Of a stretch of DNA of 64,000 bases, positions 8,474-16,850 are shown piece by piece. Numbering within the stretch: position 1 is the first letter of the stretch; every line of letters starts with the position of its first letter. Made by a program: the position numbers and the translations under genes. Source of the stretch: Fortiea contorta PCC 7126 (GTDB taxonomy: Bacteria; Cyanobacteriota; Cyanobacteriia; Cyanobacteriales; Nostocaceae). The stretch is from contig NZ_KB235930.1 in assembly GCF_000332295.1 (NCBI RefSeq), positions 1,245,895 to 1,309,894 of the forward strand, in the 5' to 3' direction. The notes beneath the pieces are model-generated. The model ran no database searches, was not told the DNA's origin, and was given only the letters and a program-made list of their open reading frames with translations.

Positions 8474-8572
8474 ATGGCACAAATCACATTTAAGGTTCAA
8501 GCATTTTGGGATTCAGACGCAGAAGTTTGGGTAGCGACTAGTGATGACCGAACAATTCGCAATTCGCAGTGA
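8474..8572 (+). pseudogene. DUF1902/HicB-like N-terminal remnant
   Basis: ATG 8474 opens a 32-codon frame, MAQITFKVQAFWDSDAEVWV followed by ATSDD, which resembles the first strands of DUF1902/HicB-type antitoxin-like proteins. The expected continuation (usually a VPGL-like segment) is missing: the frame runs into a repeat-like sequence (GACGCTCCTTCTCCCAAGGG onwards, from 8571) and stops at 8570-8572. I read it as a gene truncated by a dispersed repeat. Confidence 0.5.
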
Positions 8573-8635
8573 CGCTCCTTCTCCCAAGGGGAGACGCTTC
8601 GCGAACGTCGCTAACGCTGCGAAGATTGCAATTGC
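8571..8635. repeat. dispersed GC-rich repeat of the Nostoc type
   Basis: The sequence has nested short palindromes (CTCCCAAGGGGAG; CTTCGCGAACG; CGCTAACGCTGCG) and is of the kind scattered through Nostocales spacers. It abuts the DUF1902 remnant. Similar GC-rich blocks lie near 14950, 25505, 56680 and 61390 in this window. Confidence 0.5.
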
Positions 8636-8665
8636 GGACAATTGAATAATTGATTCATTGTAGGT

Positions 8666-8689
8666 GGGCACAACTATATAGTTGTGCCC
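8666..8689. terminator. perfect 24-bp palindrome after htrA (REP-like, possible terminator)
   Basis: GGGCACAACTAT pairs with ATAGTTGTGCCC without a spacer, 6 bp past the htrA stop. The outer arms (GGGCACAAC/GTTGTGCCC) and the following CCTAC equal the AC-type REP near the RAYT gene, so this is probably a distant member of that family used at a gene end. Confidence 0.6.
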
Positions 8690-8695
8690 CTACCG

Positions 8696-9913
8696 TTAAC
8701 TGGAAGCGTTTTGTAATTCCGCTGTGCGGACTGAAAGCTGCTGTGTCTGATTACCTCGCTGCACTTTCACTTGCAAAACCTGACCGAGGCGGCTATTTTC
8801 CACAACATCCTGTAATTGTTCGGCTGTAGTAATAGCTTGTCCATCAATCTGCACAACCACATCCCCGCGTCGGACGCCAGCAGACGCCGCTGGGGAATTG
8901 GGTACAACTCGCATCACCAAAACGCCGTTAACTTCGGGAATTTGGATAGGGGAGTTGGGGTCGGTGTTATTTTGCTTCGCTAACTCTGGCGTTAATGTGA
9001 CCATTTGCACGCCTAAATAAGGATGAACAACTTTACCAGTGCGTTGTAGTTGTACAGCGATCGCTTTTGCTTTATCAATTGGGATCGCAAATCCAATTCC
9101 CATCGCATCAGGACGAATTGCTGTATTAATCCCAATCACTTCACCCTGACCATTGAGTAGAGGCCCGCCAGAATTACCAGGGTTAATCGCTGCGTCAGTT
9201 TGAATAAACTCTAAGCGTTTATCACTAATCCCGACTTGGGCGCTGGAACGCTTGAGGGTGCTGACAATCCCCAAAGTCACGGTATTATCAAATCCTAAAG
9301 GATTACCAACGGCGATCGCCCAGTCTCCCACCTGCACATCACTAGAAGACCCCAAGGGCGCAACTGGTAAATCATTCCCAGCGTTAATCTTCACCACCGC
9401 CAAATCTGTGACTTCATCAATTCCTTGCACTTTACCTTCAAAGGTACGACCGTCTTTGAGTCTAACTGTCACCTTATCAGCTTTATCAACTACGTGGGCA
9501 TTTGTTAAAACCAACCCACTCTTATCAAGAATAAAACCAGAACCTAAACCGCGCAATTGCTCAGTCGGCGACTGTTGCGAGAACCCTTCACCAAAAAAGC
9601 GTCGAAAAACCGGATCTTCAAAAAATGGATCTACACGACGAGTAATCGTACGTTCGATATCAATCCTGACTACTGCTGGCCCCACACGATTAACAGCAGC
9701 AGTGACAAAACTGCTATTACTAATAGCATTAGTCGCAGGTGATTGTTTCTGCACAACTTGTTCTGGAGTTTCCACAGTTGCAGAGTTAGGCGCTGGTTCC
9801 GCTTGGGAAGGTAACACCCGCAGAGTGCTAACCGTTAGCACCACTCCTAAAAATATCGCTAAAACATGAGAACTGAACTGACGTATAGAACGGCGTAGCT
9901 TGAGAAATTGCAT
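8696..9913 (-). CDS. HtrA/Deg-family serine protease with one PDZ domain
   Basis: The 405-aa protein has a basic N-terminus and a hydrophobic stretch ([21 protein letters not shown]) that should be a signal or anchor directing it to the periplasm or lumen. A trypsin-like domain carries the triad His140 (LTNAHVVD), Asp170 (DLAVVKI) and Ser248 (NPGNSGGPL). A single PDZ domain follows ([29 protein letters not shown]). This matches cyanobacterial HhoA/HhoB/HtrA, which degrade or refold damaged envelope proteins; I cannot tell which paralogue. It is divergent from the InrS-like regulator across a 320-bp spacer. Confidence 0.95.
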   Translation of the reverse strand: MQFLKLRRSIRQFSSHVLAIFLGVVLTVSTLRVLPSQAEPAPNSATVETPEQVVQKQSPATNAISNSSFVTAAVNRVGPAVVRIDIERTITRRVDPFFEDPVFRRFFGEGFSQQSPTEQLRGLGSGFILDKSGLVLTNAHVVDKADKVTVRLKDGRTFEGKVQGIDEVTDLAVVKINAGNDLPVAPLGSSSDVQVGDWAIAVGNPLGFDNTVTLGIVSTLKRSSAQVGISDKRLEFIQTDAAINPGNSGGPLLNGQGEVIGINTAIRPDAMGIGFAIPIDKAKAIAVQLQRTGKVVHPYLGVQMVTLTPELAKQNNTDPNSPIQIPEVNGVLVMRVVPNSPAASAGVRRGDVVVQIDGQAITTAEQLQDVVENSRLGQVLQVKVQRGNQTQQLSVRTAELQNASS

Positions 9914-10233
9914 AATTACAACCTAAATTTAGAAGCCTAATAGTTGCCTAGTCGTGAAGAATCTATCTAAAGATATTTTTACAGCACAGGTTGAAGTCCC
10001 TGCTTGTTAACGTTTTGACACTTGCTGTTTTCTAGGTTTCATCTGAGTATGATACAAGTCATCTGTAATCAAATTAATGGAATATTCAACCCAAAAGCTA
10101 TTATGGTCATTTACCCTGGAAAGGTTCGGATTTCACCCAATAGTTATTTGTTATTTGTTATTTGTCTCCATCTCCCCACGTCCCTACTCCGCTGTAGGCT
10201 AGGATTTGAATAAAAGCAGAATTTTGACACCTC
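9914..10233. other. 320-bp divergent spacer between htrA and the CsoR-type regulator
   Basis: Contains a short tandem repeat GTTATTTGTTATTTGTTATT (about 10145-10165) followed by CTCCATCTCCCC, both common spacer repeats in this window. No gene or clear operator palindrome was seen. Confidence 0.4.
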
Positions 10234-10596
10234 ATGAACGGCTCTAACTTATCGTCCTCCGAACACGACGCAGACCACGAACACACAGATCATTCTCATG
10301 GACAGATCCACTCAGCGCATCCCCACGTCCATAGTGAAGAATCATTACGAAAAATTGTTAATCGGCTTTCCAGGATTGAAGGACACATCCGGGGTATCAA
10401 GACAATGGTGCAGCAAAGTAGCCCTTGTCCTGATGTATTATTGCAAATTGCTGCCGTGCGGGGTGCGTTGGATCGGGTAGCGAGAATTGTTTTAGATGAA
10501 CACTTAACAGAGTGCATTGCTAGAGCCACCAAAGAGGGCAATATTGAAGTGGAAATTGCCCAACTCAAAGCAGCTTTAGATAGATTTTTACCTTAA
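10234..10596 (+). CDS. inrS: CsoR/RcnR-family metal-sensing repressor, InrS-like
   Basis: The 120-aa protein has a DUF156 four-helix body (LRKIVNRLSRIEGHIRGIKT). Putative metal ligands are His33, Cys65 (SPCPD), His90 and Cys94 (LDEHLTEC). Their spacings (32, 25 and 4) are, from memory, those of His21, Cys53, His78 and Cys82 in the Synechocystis nickel sensor InrS, so nickel sensing is the best guess. A His/Asp-rich N-terminal tail of about 30 residues (HDADHEHTDHSHG) precedes it and may also bind metal. The protein is expected to repress a nickel or copper exporter when metal-free, but no exporter gene lies next to it. Start ATG 10234. Confidence 0.85.
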   Translation: MNGSNLSSSEHDADHEHTDHSHGQIHSAHPHVHSEESLRKIVNRLSRIEGHIRGIKTMVQQSSPCPDVLLQIAAVRGALDRVARIVLDEHLTECIARATKEGNIEVEIAQLKAALDRFLP

Positions 10597-10700
10597 TTTG
10601 TGGGACTTAACCTATCTGAATTATTCTCACGCAAAATTACATAACTCATTTGGCGATTTATTGATAATAATCGGCTCTATCAGTTGGAAATTTTTAATCT

Positions 10701-11027
10701 TCATTCCTCTGCACCATCTTCACTATCAACTGCGTCTAACCAAGTTTGCAAATCAGCCAAACTGGTAAAATCTAACAGTGCCTCACCCAGATTTTCTAAT
10801 TGTTCCAAAGATAGATTTTCCATGCGCTCGCGCACTTGTTGAGGTAATTCTCCCAACCGTTTTTGTAGTTGACTAAGAATGAGCAATCGCGCTTCCGTTT
10901 CTCGTCCTTCTTCTTTAATTTCTCTGTAAACTCTCGTTTCTTTAAGTGTAATTCCTAACATTTCTTGTACCTCAGTTCTGCTTAATTGTTCAAATTTGTA
11001 CACCATGATTGTTACCACTAGATCCAT
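10701..11027 (-). pseudogene. Rpn-family nuclease/transposase C-terminal remnant
   Basis: The conserved part (MVYKFEQLSRTEVQEMLGIT, then LKETRVYREIKEEGR, then LLILSQLQKRLGELP and a LEQLENLGEALLDF tail) is what normally ends Rpn/PD-(D/E)XK proteins of roughly 280 residues with a DUF4351-type tail. Only about 108 residues remain from the ATG at 11027, and the upstream nuclease domain is absent: the adjoining DNA is the menH start, which it overlaps. Possible starts are 11027 and 11006. Either a decayed gene or a short standalone tail protein; decay is more likely. Confidence 0.65.
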
Positions 11028-11036
11028 ATATAAAAC

Positions 11037-11846
11037 ATGGAATCTCGACGCATGAATTTTCACTATTCTTTAATTGGTGACGCCACTAAACCCTTAATTC
11101 TTTTTCTCCACGGCTTTATGGGGAATCTTGAAGAATTTGATGCAGCCATAAAATTACTATCTGATGAATTTTCTTATCTCACAGTTGACCTTCCTGGACA
11201 TGGTAAAACTCAAGTTTTAGGCGGTGAAGAATATTATACAATGGCTAACACGGCTCAGGCTTTAATCAATTTATTAGATGATTTAAATATCTCCCAATGT
11301 TTTTTAATTGGTTATTCAATGGGTGGAAGATTGGCTTTATATCTCACTCTACATTTTCCTGAACGATTTTTGAAAATTGTTCTAGAATCAGCTTCTCCAG
11401 GGTTAGCAACAGAGGAAGAACGATTAGAACGCATTCACCGCGATGCTCAAATAGCCGGAAAATTAACCAGAATTAATCACACAAGTGATTTTGCAGACTT
11501 TCTCAAAAATTGGTATCATCAACCGATTTTTGCGAATATAAAAAATCACCCAGAATATGCACAAATGGAAGAAAGTCGGTTGCAAAATCAGCCCCTTGAA
11601 TTGGCTAAATCGCTGCGTTTCATGGGTACCGGCTCCCAACCTCCTCTATGGGAAAAATTTGCAGAAAATACCAAGCCACTGCTTTTACTAGTTGGCAAAT
11701 ATGACAAAAAATTTATTGATATTAATATAAAGATGGCGCAAATTTGTAATTTTGCTCAATTAGCAATTATTCAAGATGCTGGACATAATATTCATTTAGA
11801 AAAAACTCAAGAATTCGTGCATAGTGTCAGAAATTTCTTGAGTTAA
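11037..11846 (+). CDS. menH: 2-succinyl-6-hydroxy-2,4-cyclohexadiene-1-carboxylate synthase (MenH)
   Basis: A 269-aa alpha/beta-hydrolase with the oxyanion region LFLHGFMGN, nucleophile elbow IGYSMGGRLA (Ser94), acid near VGKYDKKF and the His in QDAGHNIHLE. The GYSMGGR and ESASPGL motifs are typical of MenH, which forms SHCHC in menaquinone/phylloquinone synthesis; in cyanobacteria this yields phylloquinone for photosystem I. ATG 11037 or the in-frame ATG 11052 may be used. Another alpha/beta-hydrolase function cannot be fully excluded. Its last 4 bp overlap the convergent muramidase gene. Confidence 0.85.
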   Translation: MESRRMNFHYSLIGDATKPLILFLHGFMGNLEEFDAAIKLLSDEFSYLTVDLPGHGKTQVLGGEEYYTMANTAQALINLLDDLNISQCFLIGYSMGGRLALYLTLHFPERFLKIVLESASPGLATEEERLERIHRDAQIAGKLTRINHTSDFADFLKNWYHQPIFANIKNHPEYAQMEESRLQNQPLELAKSLRFMGTGSQPPLWEKFAENTKPLLLLVGKYDKKFIDINIKMAQICNFAQLAIIQDAGHNIHLEKTQEFVHSVRNFLS

Positions 11847-12550
11847 TAAGAAATAATTGAAGAATTGCGAATTGTGGTATTAGGTGTTGGTGGTGGATTA
11901 ATTGTGTTTAATTCTTCTTGTAAGACTTGCTGATAAACTTTAGGCAAAGAGCGACTAACAGAATTAGTTTCGATACCATATCCTAAACTTGTCCAAGTCG
12001 GAGAAAGTCGCCGCAAAACATCATTGATTTTTCCCTGACGCAACTGTTGACTAATATCAGTTCCCCAAACTTTAGAATCATTTAACCAACGGTAAACCAC
12101 GGTATCTTGATACTCCGCTTCAAAGCTATAAGAAGCCCAAAACATAATTTGCATGGGATTGGGATGATATCGCGGAGCAATTTGATACCAAGTCGTGTTG
12201 ATAATTTGATATCTGCCTGCGGCTGTGGAACAATTACCTGTGTTAGGGCCTGTAACAATGGTGATGCAAATTTCAGGGTGACGGCTGAGATCTTTAACCT
12301 GCTGACCACCATACAACAAAGAGTAGGGACGGTTTCCACTGGCTTCGCTAGCAGATATGGTTCGCATCAAAGCGCGAATATAAGGATCGCCACCTTTCAT
12401 AACTAGGGGTGGCTGTCTACCTGAAAAAAAGGGATTAGAAGGCGATCGCAAGCTTCCATGAATATACCACTGTAATAAGCAGACAAAGCCAAGAAGCGCC
12501 ACTATAGGCCCAATTAGTTTTTCTACACCTTTGAATTCAAAGCCTTTCAG
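11843..12550 (-). CDS. lambda-type muramidase/lysozyme-like protein, membrane-anchored
   Basis: The conserved region (RALMRTISASEASGNRPYSL, then YGGQQVKDLSRHP, then TAAGRYQIINTTWYQIAP) matches the phage-lambda-lysozyme-like muramidase family, with the Glu of SASE as the likely acid. An N-terminal hydrophobic helix (LIGPIVALLGFVCLLQWY) anchors it. No ATG exists at the 5' end. A GTG at 12502 would begin inside the helix. A CTG at 12550 has an ideal AAGGAG site at 12563-12558 with 7-nt spacing, and gives a complete helix with a basic N-tail, so I prefer it; a TGA lies just upstream (12565-12567). Likely role is peptidoglycan cleavage during growth. Confidence 0.75.
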   Translation of the reverse strand: MKGFEFKGVEKLIGPIVALLGFVCLLQWYIHGSLRSPSNPFFSGRQPPLVMKGGDPYIRALMRTISASEASGNRPYSLLYGGQQVKDLSRHPEICITIVTGPNTGNCSTAAGRYQIINTTWYQIAPRYHPNPMQIMFWASYSFEAEYQDTVVYRWLNDSKVWGTDISQQLRQGKINDVLRRLSPTWTSLGYGIETNSVSRSLPKVYQQVLQEELNTINPPPTPNTTIRNSSIISY

Positions 12551-12660
12551 AGTCCAACTCCTTCAATACTCGCTCTTTAGCTAACCACAATTATCGCCGT
12601 GCTGATTCCGGTTAAGTTGATGTTTGGGGAATATTGATCATGTCTTACCTCAGATCTCTT

Positions 12661-12692
12661 TGTAGAGACGAAGCAAAAGCAACGTCTCTACA
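12661..12692. repeat. hairpin repeat with AAGCAAAAGCAA loop, copy 1
   Basis: TGTAGAGACG and CGTCTCTACA pair around a 12-nt loop AAGCAAAAGCAA. A second copy with the same loop lies at 16434-16463. It is located 35 bp beyond the 3' end of the SDR gene and could act as its terminator. Confidence 0.7.
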
Positions 12693-12727
12693 TTCCTTGT
12701 CAGACATGTCTAATGACAAATAACAAA

Positions 12728-13384
12728 TTAACACTGTTGAAATAACTCACCAAAGCTTTTAGGTGCTGCGTCTGGTCTAGACACGATCTCGACTATTTTA
12801 TTACGTGCGGCTGGTTCAAACACAGATTCGACACTTACTTGGGCGACTTTTTGTCGAGGAATACTACCATCAAATAATGTATCAGCACCCTGCATCACTA
12901 TCGGGTTGGGGTTATCTTCGTTCTTCAATCCACCGGGGCGGACAATTGTATAAGTAAGACCGCTTTTTTGGATATATTCTTCAGCTTGTTTTTTCCAAAC
13001 CAAAATCAGCCAAAACAAATTTAGTGGATGGAACAGTTGGGAAGTACACAAAGAAGAAACTAAAACAAAATGCTCAATTCCTTTGGCTTTAGCCACATCT
13101 ACTAAATTTTTCGTACCTTCAAAATCTACTCTATAGGGGCCAGTCGGGTCAAAGCTGGGTTTAGCTCCTGTAGCGCACAACAAAACTGTGCTGTCTCCCA
13201 AAGCAGCGGTCAAATTAGCTCGGTTTAACACGTCACCGGGAATTAACTCAGCTTCAGGTGGTAAAATTTCTCTGGCTTTTTCGGTGTCACGCACCAAAGC
13301 ACGGACGGGAATGTTACGCGCTATCAGTTCTTGTACAATCCGGCGACCTGTTTCGCCTGTGGCCCCTGCTACAAATGCTTTCAT
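12728..13384 (-). CDS. atypical SDR / NAD(P)-binding oxidoreductase (NmrA/Tic62-like)
   Basis: The 218-aa protein starts at ATG 13384 (MKAFVAGATGETGRRIVQEL); a TTG two codons upstream is less likely. The GATGETG loop is the Rossmann dinucleotide motif and LVRDTEKA the NADP-phosphate region. No classical YxxxK is obvious, as expected for atypical SDRs. Related proteins include plant plastid Tic62-like proteins and cyanobacterial quinone or flavin reductase-like SDRs. The substrate is unknown. Expected in the cytosol or thylakoid-associated. Confidence 0.85.
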   Translation of the reverse strand: MKAFVAGATGETGRRIVQELIARNIPVRALVRDTEKAREILPPEAELIPGDVLNRANLTAALGDSTVLLCATGAKPSFDPTGPYRVDFEGTKNLVDVAKAKGIEHFVLVSSLCTSQLFHPLNLFWLILVWKKQAEEYIQKSGLTYTIVRPGGLKNEDNPNPIVMQGADTLFDGSIPRQKVAQVSVESVFEPAARNKIVEIVSRPDAAPKSFGELFQQC

Positions 13385-13563
13385 GATCAACGCTATCCTA
13401 GAAAACTAAGTACACGATTGTTCAGTTCCTTATTGTAGTGATTCTATGAAGTTAATGACATGTTAATCAGGATTTCGCCAAAATAGAATCTGAGTGCGAA
13501 ACTAACTACGCAAGCCGGGAATGATTAATATAGACAAACGCCAAAGAATACAGGAACGCGTTT

Positions 13564-14223
13564 ATGCTTTCAAGAAACGGTGAATACCAATCTTTGGAAA
13601 TAACAGAGGTTATTTTCCCTGTGGTGTCAGGTTTAGCAGAAGCTGAGGATGCACTCACAGGAACAAATGTAGCGACGCCAACAAAATTTTATGGGCGCTA
13701 TGAAGATTATATGGAAATGTGTGCCCCAGTACAAACGGTTGCTGAGTATCTGAATGCTCACGCTTTATGGTTTACCCGTTGTGCTGAACCGATGAAGGTG
13801 CAACCTTTGGGAGAAAATGGTTATGCTTTGATTATTGGCAAATTTGGCGCTTTTGGTTATGACGTAGAGCCGAAAGTTGGTTTGGAACTTTTACCGCCAG
13901 ATTCGGGTATTTACCGCATTCGCACTATCCCTATTCCTGATTATCATCCACCTGGTTATGATGTGGACTATCGAGCATCTCTACAGTTACTTGAGTGTGG
14001 GGATGAGGTGACACGAGTGGAATGGGAATTAGATTTGGTGGTTGATATTCACTTTCCTCGGTTTATTCACCGATTACCCAAGTCTTTAATTCAATCTACA
14101 GGCGATCGCTTACTTAATCAAATCGTCCGTCAAGTCTCTCGGCGCTTAACACGCAAAGTCCAAGAGGATTTTATTCAATCTTTGGGATTAGCTGCTCAAG
14201 ACGGTTTGCAAAGAAAGAAGTAA
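13564..14223 (+). CDS. DUF1997 family protein
   Basis: A 219-aa soluble protein with the DUF1997 pattern: YEDYMEMCAPVQTVAEYLNA, then WFTRCAEPMKVQPL, then a beta-rich middle (GYDVEPKVGLELLPP) and an amphipathic C-terminal helix (LIQSTGDRLLNQIVRQVSRR). The family is conserved in cyanobacteria and plastids; its molecular function is not established, though the shape suggests a lipid- or ligand-binding START-like fold (inference). Start ATG 13564. Convergent with the DUF4079 gene across a hairpin. Confidence 0.85.
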   Translation: MLSRNGEYQSLEITEVIFPVVSGLAEAEDALTGTNVATPTKFYGRYEDYMEMCAPVQTVAEYLNAHALWFTRCAEPMKVQPLGENGYALIIGKFGAFGYDVEPKVGLELLPPDSGIYRIRTIPIPDYHPPGYDVDYRASLQLLECGDEVTRVEWELDLVVDIHFPRFIHRLPKSLIQSTGDRLLNQIVRQVSRRLTRKVQEDFIQSLGLAAQDGLQRKK

Positions 14224-14237
14224 GTTTGGGTTCTAAT

Positions 14238-14273
14238 GTCAAGAGTCAAGGGTCACATTTTTTGACTCTTGAC
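14238..14273. terminator. bidirectional hairpin between convergent DUF1997 and DUF4079 genes
   Basis: GTCAAGAGTCAA (14238-14249) pairs perfectly with TTGACTCTTGAC (14262-14273), loop 12 nt, followed by TCTTAATTTTT on the plus strand. Located 14 bp after one stop and 20 bp before the other. Confidence 0.65.
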
Positions 14274-14293
14274 TCTTAATTTTTGGCTTATAA

Positions 14294-14764
14294 CTATGCG
14301 TTAGTCAGAATTCTTTGAACAATCTGCACCCCGGTGACGGCTTGCCAAGTAAAAAGCCCTAAAAGTGTGAAATTAAGCAAAATATGCGTTACCCGCGCCC
14401 AATTTGCGCCTTTTTGCATATAAGGAGATAGCGCGGCGGAAAATGCAATTAAACTAGTCATGCCTAGTCCTGCCAACAGGTGAGGCCCGACAAACAATTT
14501 ACCATTATTAATGTAGGTGACAGCCATACCACCAACTGCACCGGCTACGAGTAGACCCAAGAGGATCGACCCCATTTGGTAGTGTCTGATATTATACTTA
14601 CCTTTGATTAATTCTTTTTTTTCTTCACCTTGAGCATTTCTGGTACGCTGTACTTGCAGCCCCAGGTAAGCAGCATAAAGCGAGAGTGCTAATAGTACCC
14701 ACATGATGACTGGGTGAAGGAAGTTCAGCCAGTACTTAAATGATGCAGAAAGTTCCAAATTCAT
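14294..14764 (-). CDS. DUF4079 membrane protein, four TM helices
   Basis: The 156-aa protein has four hydrophobic segments (about 15-36, 62-84, 92-112 and 124-146). Near the start of each lies one His: H17, H61, H95 and H127. Such a 2+2 His arrangement is what b-type haem membrane proteins (cytochrome b561 or ferric-reductase-like) show, so haem binding is a reasonable inference but not established. DUF4079 is largely cyanobacterial. Start ATG 14764. Confidence 0.85.
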   Translation of the reverse strand: MNLELSASFKYWLNFLHPVIMWVLLALSLYAAYLGLQVQRTRNAQGEEKKELIKGKYNIRHYQMGSILLGLLVAGAVGGMAVTYINNGKLFVGPHLLAGLGMTSLIAFSAALSPYMQKGANWARVTHILLNFTLLGLFTWQAVTGVQIVQRILTNA

Positions 14765-15130
14765 AGTGTTCTCGCCTGATTATTAAATCTTCATAAAATT
14801 TAGCATAACTCTATGTTCAGTATTCGTAGAAGTATTGAGTTCACAGTTGAGATAATATAACTGTGTTTTTCTTATGCTCGATTCCCGCTCTCATCCTACT
14901 TCTTCAGCGATAGGATGATCTCGCGTTGCTGAATGATGGGATGATTTTTTTCTCGCGCATAGACGCGGAGCGGCTTCCCGCAGGGTAGGCGCAAAGGCGC
15001 AAAGAAAAGAACGCTAATAACGGCTTTTGGATGAGCTTAATCTGTTACACCCCCTCTTGCAAAAGTGGATAAACAATCTCAGACTAAGTTTTAAGGTTTC
15101 AAAGAAGTCTGCTGGTGCGGAATCTCATCC
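14765..15130. other. 366-bp divergent spacer with a dispersed repeat
   Basis: At about 14950-15010 is a repeat of the CGCAAAGGCGCAAAG family (TCTCGCGCATAGACGCGGAG, then GCTTCCCGCAGGGTAGGCGC), also seen at 56650-56740 and 61380-61525. Just before it, ATAGGATGATCTCGCGTTGC contains the ATGAT motif repeated in GATGGGATGATT. No gene seen. Confidence 0.5.
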
Positions 15131-16414
15131 ATGACTGAAAATAACGATATTTCGCTGGTGATGGCTGCTAAAAGTGGTGATATCAAACGGCTGTGTGGAC
15201 TGATAGCGGCTGGTGTTAAGGTGGACGTGTGCGATCGCGATGGCACTACGGCGTTAATGTTTGCTGCGAATTTAGGCTACACGGAAATTGTGCGATCGCT
15301 GCTGGATGCAGGTGCTAATATTAATTTGCCCAGAAGGCGCTATGGCTTGACGGCTTTGATGTTGGCTGCGAGTGCTAATCAACTAGATACTGTCAAGCTT
15401 TTGGTTGCTAGAGGTGCTGATGTCAATGTTGTCAATGAAGATGGCAGCACGGCGTTGATGGCAGCAGCGGTTAAGGGTTATGTTGATGTGGTGAAAGTTT
15501 TGTTAGCTGCCGGCGCCCTGGTGGATGTCGCCGATCAAGATAATGACACAGCTTTAAAGTTGGCAGTTAAACAAGGACATGCCATTATAGTTGAGAGCTT
15601 ACTACAAAAAAACGCAAATGTCAATATCCAAGATGAAGATGGCGAAACATTGCTGATGATTGCTGCAGATTTGGGACATTTGCATGTGGTGGAAACTTTG
15701 TTGGCTACTGGGGCTGATGTGCAAATAAAAAACGCCGCTGGTGGAACAGCGCTGTTAGCAGCTGCGGCTGGGGGACAAAGTGCGATCGCTACAACTTTAC
15801 TTGATCGCGGTGCTGATGTTAATCTGCAAGATGAAGATGGGGAAACTGCGCTACATCTGGCTGTTGTCGAGGGTTACATTGATGTAGTGGAGGTGTTACT
15901 TAATCGGGGTGCGGATGCAAAAATTAGAAACCATTTAGGTGATACACCAATACTAGTAGCAGCGTTGCAAGGACACAGCCAAATAGTTGAGCTGCTGTTG
16001 CGTTCTGGTGTAGACATTAATCAGAAAAATCTGGGTGAAACCCCTTTGACACTAGCTGCATCCCAAGGACATACTCAAACGGTGCGGGTGTTACTGGATG
16101 GTGGTGCGGATGTTAATTTACCTAGCGACGACGGGAAAACGGCTTTAATTAAAGCAGCAGAACGTCACCGCATTGAGGTAATGCAGTTATTACTAGCTCA
16201 GGGAGCTAATGTGAATTTTCAAGATGCTGCTGGAGCAACAGCGTTAATGTGGGCGGCTTCTGGAGGTAATCGCCAAGCTGTAGAGATATTACTACAAGCC
16301 GGAGCGGATGTAAATTTGCGAAATCGCGGCGGATATACGGCTTTGATGCTGGCTGAATTTAATGGCTTTAGGGATGTGGTGCGGAGTTTGCGAACATCTG
16401 GGGCCCAGGAGTAA
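15131..16414 (+). CDS. ankyrin-repeat protein, 427 aa
   Basis: Almost the whole protein is made of about twelve 33-residue ankyrin units (pattern DxDGxTALMxAAxxGHxxVVxxLLxxGADVN), capped by short N- and C-terminal helices. There is no signal peptide, membrane segment or enzymatic domain. Ankyrin solenoids bind proteins; the partner is unknown. The high internal similarity suggests repeat-unit duplication. Start ATG 15131. It is followed by hairpin repeat copy 2. Confidence 0.93.
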   Translation: MTENNDISLVMAAKSGDIKRLCGLIAAGVKVDVCDRDGTTALMFAANLGYTEIVRSLLDAGANINLPRRRYGLTALMLAASANQLDTVKLLVARGADVNVVNEDGSTALMAAAVKGYVDVVKVLLAAGALVDVADQDNDTALKLAVKQGHAIIVESLLQKNANVNIQDEDGETLLMIAADLGHLHVVETLLATGADVQIKNAAGGTALLAAAAGGQSAIATTLLDRGADVNLQDEDGETALHLAVVEGYIDVVEVLLNRGADAKIRNHLGDTPILVAALQGHSQIVELLLRSGVDINQKNLGETPLTLAASQGHTQTVRVLLDGGADVNLPSDDGKTALIKAAERHRIEVMQLLLAQGANVNFQDAAGATALMWAASGGNRQAVEILLQAGADVNLRNRGGYTALMLAEFNGFRDVVRSLRTSGAQE

Positions 16415-16850
16415 TGATATTTATTTGAAATTTTGGAGATGAAGCAAAAGCAACATCTCTACATTTATAGGACTCATATTTGATTTTGAGAAAAAACTCA
16501 TTACACTTTTATTCCTTCTTCCCTATTCCCTATATATTCATATCAGGAGTAAAACTCTATAAGAAGAAATTGAAACACCAAGATAGAGAAGGCAAAATGC
16601 TTGCACTTCACCAATATTAAGGAAGCAAAAATTAATCGGGAAATCTACCTTTTATTTTTTAACTTTTGCCTGTTCTCTCTCTTGGCGTTTCCTACTGTGC
16701 TAGATGTGAATAATATATAGTTTTTAATTTGGGAGAAAAGTATTCTAGCGATCACTTTTGATGTATCATACTGAACCTGAATGGTAATAACCCAAATATT
16801 GAGGTTAATTCGCCGATATTCACAGAATTATCGATAAATTAAAATTTTCC
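16415..16850. other. 436-bp spacer after the ankyrin gene
   Basis: Holds the AAGCAAAAGCAA-loop hairpin at 16434-16463. The remaining AT-rich DNA up to the cobE/cbiG-like start shows no further gene or clear site. Confidence 0.4.
16434..16463. repeat. hairpin repeat with AAGCAAAAGCAA loop, copy 2
   Basis: TGGAGATG pairs with CATCTCTA around the identical 12-nt loop. Compared with copy 1 at 12661, the loop-proximal C-G pair is replaced by T-A on both arms. Confidence 0.65.

Noticed and set aside
9252-9869. 205-aa plus-strand frame opposite htrA
   Set aside because: Shadow of the htrA gene, whose motifs are unambiguous.
10022-10213. 63-aa plus-strand frame
   Set aside because: Passes through ATTTGTT tandem repeats in a spacer, with no homology-like features.
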